14,108 nucleotides of DNA, from the NCBI GenBank assembly GCA_002390225.1, contig DGOW01000089.1:16604-30711 (forward strand). Reading direction: 5' to 3'. Positions 11,389-14,108 of the stretch are shown one piece after another. Origin of the DNA: Gemmatimonadales bacterium UBA4456 (lineage in GTDB: Bacteria > Gemmatimonadota > Gemmatimonadetes > Longimicrobiales > Gaopeijiaceae). The notes under the pieces are model-generated. The model was not told where the DNA came from. It worked only from the letters and a program-made list of their open reading frames with translations, and did no database searches. Position 1 is the stretch's first letter; each line of letters starts with the position of its first letter. Both the position numbers and the translations under genes were made by a program.

Positions 11389-14108
11389 ATGAGCCGTAGT
11401 GCATCTGATATCGCGACCCGTGCCGCGTCGATTGCAGCAGGTCTTGCGTTTGCCTTTGCCGCGATGCCGGTGACCCCCGTGGCCATCGAAGGCCAGGAGG
11501 AGATGTCGCAGGTCGAGCGAACCTTCTCCGACCTCAGTTATCGCAACGTTGGGCCGTCTCGCGGTGGACGTGTTACGGCTGTAGCCGGACATCCGGATCA
11601 CCCCCTGACGTTCTACATGGGTGCTACCGGCGGTGGCGTCTGGAAGACCGACGACTACGGGACCACGTGGCGTCCGATCTCGGACGGTTACTTCGAGACA
11701 GGCTCGATCGGCTCGATCCGCGTAGCCCCATCGGACGCAGATGTGGTGTACGTCGGGACGGGCTCGGACGGAATCCGCTCGAACGTGATCATTGGCCGCG
11801 GCCTCTACTACTCCGACGATGCCGGAGCGACGTGGGAGCAGCGGGGCCTGGTCGAGATGGGTCAGCTCGGCGCTGTCGAAATTCACCCGGACAATCCAGA
11901 TGTGGCCTACGTCGCCGCTCTCGGGAATCCATGGGCGAAAAGCGATGAGCGAGGTGTCTACCGTACTCGGGACGCCGGCCAGTCTTGGGAGCAGGTGCTC
12001 TTTACCTCGGACTCCGTGGGCGCGATCGATCTCGAGCTCAACCCCGAAAATCCGGACGAGATCTATGCCGGTATGTGGATGGGCCGTCGTCAGCCGTGGA
12101 CGATCATCTCCGGGATGGAGGCGTCGGCGCAGGAAGACGGCATCTGGAAGTCGACGGACGGTGGTGACACCTGGGAATACAAGAGTGAGGGACTTCCCAG
12201 CGGCCTGATCGGGAAGACGGACCTTTCGGTCTCGGCCGACATGCCGAACCGGGTTTACGCTCTGGTCGAGACGACCGATCCGAACGAGGGCCTGTATCGA
12301 TCCGACGACTTCGGTGAGACCTGGGAGATGGTGAGCAACCAGCGCGGCATCATGAACCGCCCGTTCTACTACACAGGCGTTGTGGCCGACCCGACGGACG
12401 CGGACCACGTCTACATCAATAACGAGGGGTACTACGAATCGATCGACGGAGGGATGAACTTCGAGCGTCGCCAGACGCCGCACGGGGACAACCACGACAC
12501 GTGGATCAACCCGGAGAATCCGTTGATCCAGATCCAGTCGAACGACGGTGGCGCGAACGTCACCCTTGATGGAGGACGGACCTGGTCGACGCAGTCCAAC
12601 CAGCCCACTGCTGAGCTCTATCAGGTCGATGTCGACGATCAGTTCCCCTACTGGCTGTATGCAGGCCAGCAGGACAACACGACGATCCGGGTTCCAAGTA
12701 ACCCACCGGGTACGGGTTCTCAGGGTGGCCATCAGGGCAACTGGGAGGCCGTCGGTGGGTGTGAGACAGGTCCCGCCGTTCCGAAGCCCGGGGATCCGAC
12801 GATCGTGTACTCGAACTGCAAAGGGCGGTTCGGTCGCTACAATCAGGTCACCGGACAGGAGAAGCAGTACTACGTAGGCTTCCAGAATCTCTACGGTCAG
12901 AATCCGGCGAACCTGAACTACCGGTTCCAGCGCGTCGTTCCCATCGAGGTCTCCCCGCACGATCCGAGCACGGTGTACCACGGCTCTCAGTTCGTGCACA
13001 AGACGACCGATGAGGGCGTGACGTGGGAGCAGATCTCCCCGGACCTGACGGCGTTCCGCCCCGAACGACAGCAGGTTTCCGGTGGCCCGATCACGCGGGA
13101 TATCACCGGTGAAGAGCACTACTCGGTTCTCTACGCGATCGAAGAGTCTCCGGTCACTCCGGGCGTCATCTGGTCCGGTGCCAATGACGGGCTCGTGCAG
13201 GTGACCCGTGACGGTGGACAGACCTGGACGGATGTCACGCCGCCCGACATGCCTCAGGAAGGGCGCGTCCAGACGATCGACGCGTCTCCTCACTCCGCAG
13301 GGAAGGCGTACTTCGCCTACTACCGGACGCTACTGGGAGACCTCACGCCGTTCATCTACAAGACGGAGGACTACGGCGCGTCCTGGGAGTTGCTGACGCC
13401 CGGCGACAACGGGATTCCATCCCACCATGCCACCCGAGCCGTGCGTGAGGACACGGAGCGTGAGGGGCTACTCTACGCCGGAACCGAGTTCGGGATGTAC
13501 CTCTCCTTCGACGACGGCCAGAACTGGGAGAAATTCCAGTACAACCTGCCTCGGACGCCGATCACGGATATCAAGGTCCACCAGGGCGACCTCGTGCTCT
13601 CGACGATGGGACGCGCCTTCTGGATCATGGACAACCTCTCACCGCTTCGTCAGGCCGATGCGGCCATGGCGGACGGGGGCGCGTTCCTGTTCGAGCCGGA
13701 AGGTGCGTACCGGCTGCGCGGTGGTGGTGGCTTCGGTGGATTTGGCGGTGGCACACCCGATGAGCCGCAGTACTCCCGGAATGGTGCGGAACTGGACTAC
13801 ATGCTGCCTTCGGCGGCGACGTCCGTGACGGTCGAGATCCTCGACGCCTCGGGTGATCTCGTTCGTACCTTCGAGAGCACGGGTCCGGGGGAGCGCACGG
13901 AGACCGCCCAGGAGATGCGGGCACCGTTCCAGCGCCGCACCGGTTCGCCCACCCCGACGACCCACGAGGGCCTCAACCGTTTCGTCTGGGACTTTGCAGT
14001 GCCGGGGCCGAATGGCGCTGCTCGTGGTGGACCCATGGTTGTTCCTGGTGACTTCACTGCCCGCCTGACCGTCAACGGAACGGCGGGGCAATTCACCGTG
14101 GTCGAACG
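11389..14108 (+). CDS. Large exported BNR/Asp-box beta-propeller protein (sortilin/VPS10-like), 3' end beyond window
   Basis: 906 codons remain open to the window edge; relatives are usually around 1000-1100 residues, so only the C-terminus is missing. ATG 11389 has GGAG 8 bases upstream and begins a signal peptide (hydrophobic IAAGLAFAFAAMPVTPVA). The mature start FSDLSYRNVGPSRGGRVTAVAGHPDHP is typical of this family. I count eleven Asp-box motifs of the SxDxGxTW kind (for example KTDDYGTTW at 86, KSTDGGDTW, RSDDFGETW, KTTDEGVTW, VTRDGGQTW), each marking a propeller blade turn; they imply two or more beta propellers. A Gly/Phe-rich linker near residues 778-789 leads to a C-terminal beta domain. 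Such proteins are often labelled glycosyl hydrolase, but no sialidase catalytic set is visible; a binding or scaffold role outside the cell is as likely. No evident link to the metal genes. Confidence 0.9.
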   Translation, partial: MSRSASDIATRAASIAAGLAFAFAAMPVTPVAIEGQEEMSQVERTFSDLSYRNVGPSRGGRVTAVAGHPDHPLTFYMGATGGGVWKTDDYGTTWRPISDGYFETGSIGSIRVAPSDADVVYVGTGSDGIRSNVIIGRGLYYSDDAGATWEQRGLVEMGQLGAVEIHPDNPDVAYVAALGNPWAKSDERGVYRTRDAGQSWEQVLFTSDSVGAIDLELNPENPDEIYAGMWMGRRQPWTIISGMEASAQEDGIWKSTDGGDTWEYKSEGLPSGLIGKTDLSVSADMPNRVYALVETTDPNEGLYRSDDFGETWEMVSNQRGIMNRPFYYTGVVADPTDADHVYINNEGYYESIDGGMNFERRQTPHGDNHDTWINPENPLIQIQSNDGGANVTLDGGRTWSTQSNQPTAELYQVDVDDQFPYWLYAGQQDNTTIRVPSNPPGTGSQGGHQGNWEAVGGCETGPAVPKPGDPTIVYSNCKGRFGRYNQVTGQEKQYYVGFQNLYGQNPANLNYRFQRVVPIEVSPHDPSTVYHGSQFVHKTTDEGVTWEQISPDLTAFRPERQQVSGGPITRDITGEEHYSVLYAIEESPVTPGVIWSGANDGLVQVTRDGGQTWTDVTPPDMPQEGRVQTIDASPHSAGKAYFAYYRTLLGDLTPFIYKTEDYGASWELLTPGDNGIPSHHATRAVREDTEREGLLYAGTEFGMYLSFDDGQNWEKFQYNLPRTPITDIKVHQGDLVLSTMGRAFWIMDNLSPLRQADAAMADGGAFLFEPEGAYRLRGGGGFGGFGGGTPDEPQYSRNGAELDYMLPSAATSVTVEILDASGDLVRTFESTGPGERTETAQEMRAPFQRRTGSPTPTTHEGLNRFVWDFAVPGPNGAARGGPMVVPGDFTARLTVNGTAGQFTVVE

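Noticed and set aside
11122..13293. 723-codon open frame on the minus strand opposite the hydrolase end and BNR gene
   Set aside because: It is antisense to a protein with a clear signal peptide and eleven Asp-boxes. The translation is Arg/Val/Asp-rich without recognisable motifs, as expected for a shadow frame in GC-rich DNA.

Overview
The window comes from a GC-rich bacterial genome whose codons end mostly in G or C. Two things make Gemmatimonadota or a related, probably environmental, phylum the best guess: a very large exported BNR/Asp-box protein of the sortilin/VPS10-like type, and a TM-DtxR-FeoA regulator. This taxonomic call is an inference and could be wrong. No rRNA, tRNA, CRISPR array or insertion sequence is visible.

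Layout. On the minus strand, positions 4473 down to 1 hold a tightly packed set: an exported multicopper oxidase, an exported amidohydrolase (ATGA overlap), a short ZIP-like metal transporter with a His-rich tail, and the first residues of a lipoprotein cut by the window edge. A divergent 183-bp intergenic region (4474-4656) carries a perfect 7-2-7 inverted repeat, TTTAGGC-AC-GCCTAAA, of the DtxR/MntR operator type. On the plus strand follow a membrane-anchored DtxR/MntR-like regulator with two C-terminal FeoA-like domains (4657-5700) and, overlapping its stop by one base, a FeoB of the 'CNGR' type (feoB1, 5700-7925). A gap of about 430 bases contains a hairpin, a probable 62-67 residue small protein and a Fur-box-like 8-1-8 inverted repeat (8295-8311). 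A second locus then begins: a stand-alone FeoA and a FeoB with the classical motifs (feoB2, 8653-10572), followed by a TEX30/KANL3-like alpha/beta hydrolase. Two tandem perfect inverted repeats lie ahead of the large exported BNR-repeat protein (11389 to beyond the window end).

How it may work together. The window is centred on divalent metal handling. It has two FeoB-type GTP-gated uptake systems from different subfamilies, a ZIP-like transporter, a multicopper oxidase that could act as a periplasmic metal oxidase, and a metal-sensing regulator fused to a membrane anchor. The regulator's metal-site residues read as MntR-like: Asp at the DtxR Met10 position and Glu at the DtxR Cys102 position. 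Its own promoter region carries a DtxR/MntR-type palindrome, whereas the second feo locus is preceded by a Fur-like box. The working hypothesis is a two-branch arrangement: an MntR-type branch (MCO/ZIP operon plus regulator-feoB1, perhaps manganese or dual Mn/Fe) and a Fur-type branch (feoA-feoB2, ferrous iron). The sequence supports the parts; the division of labour is inference.
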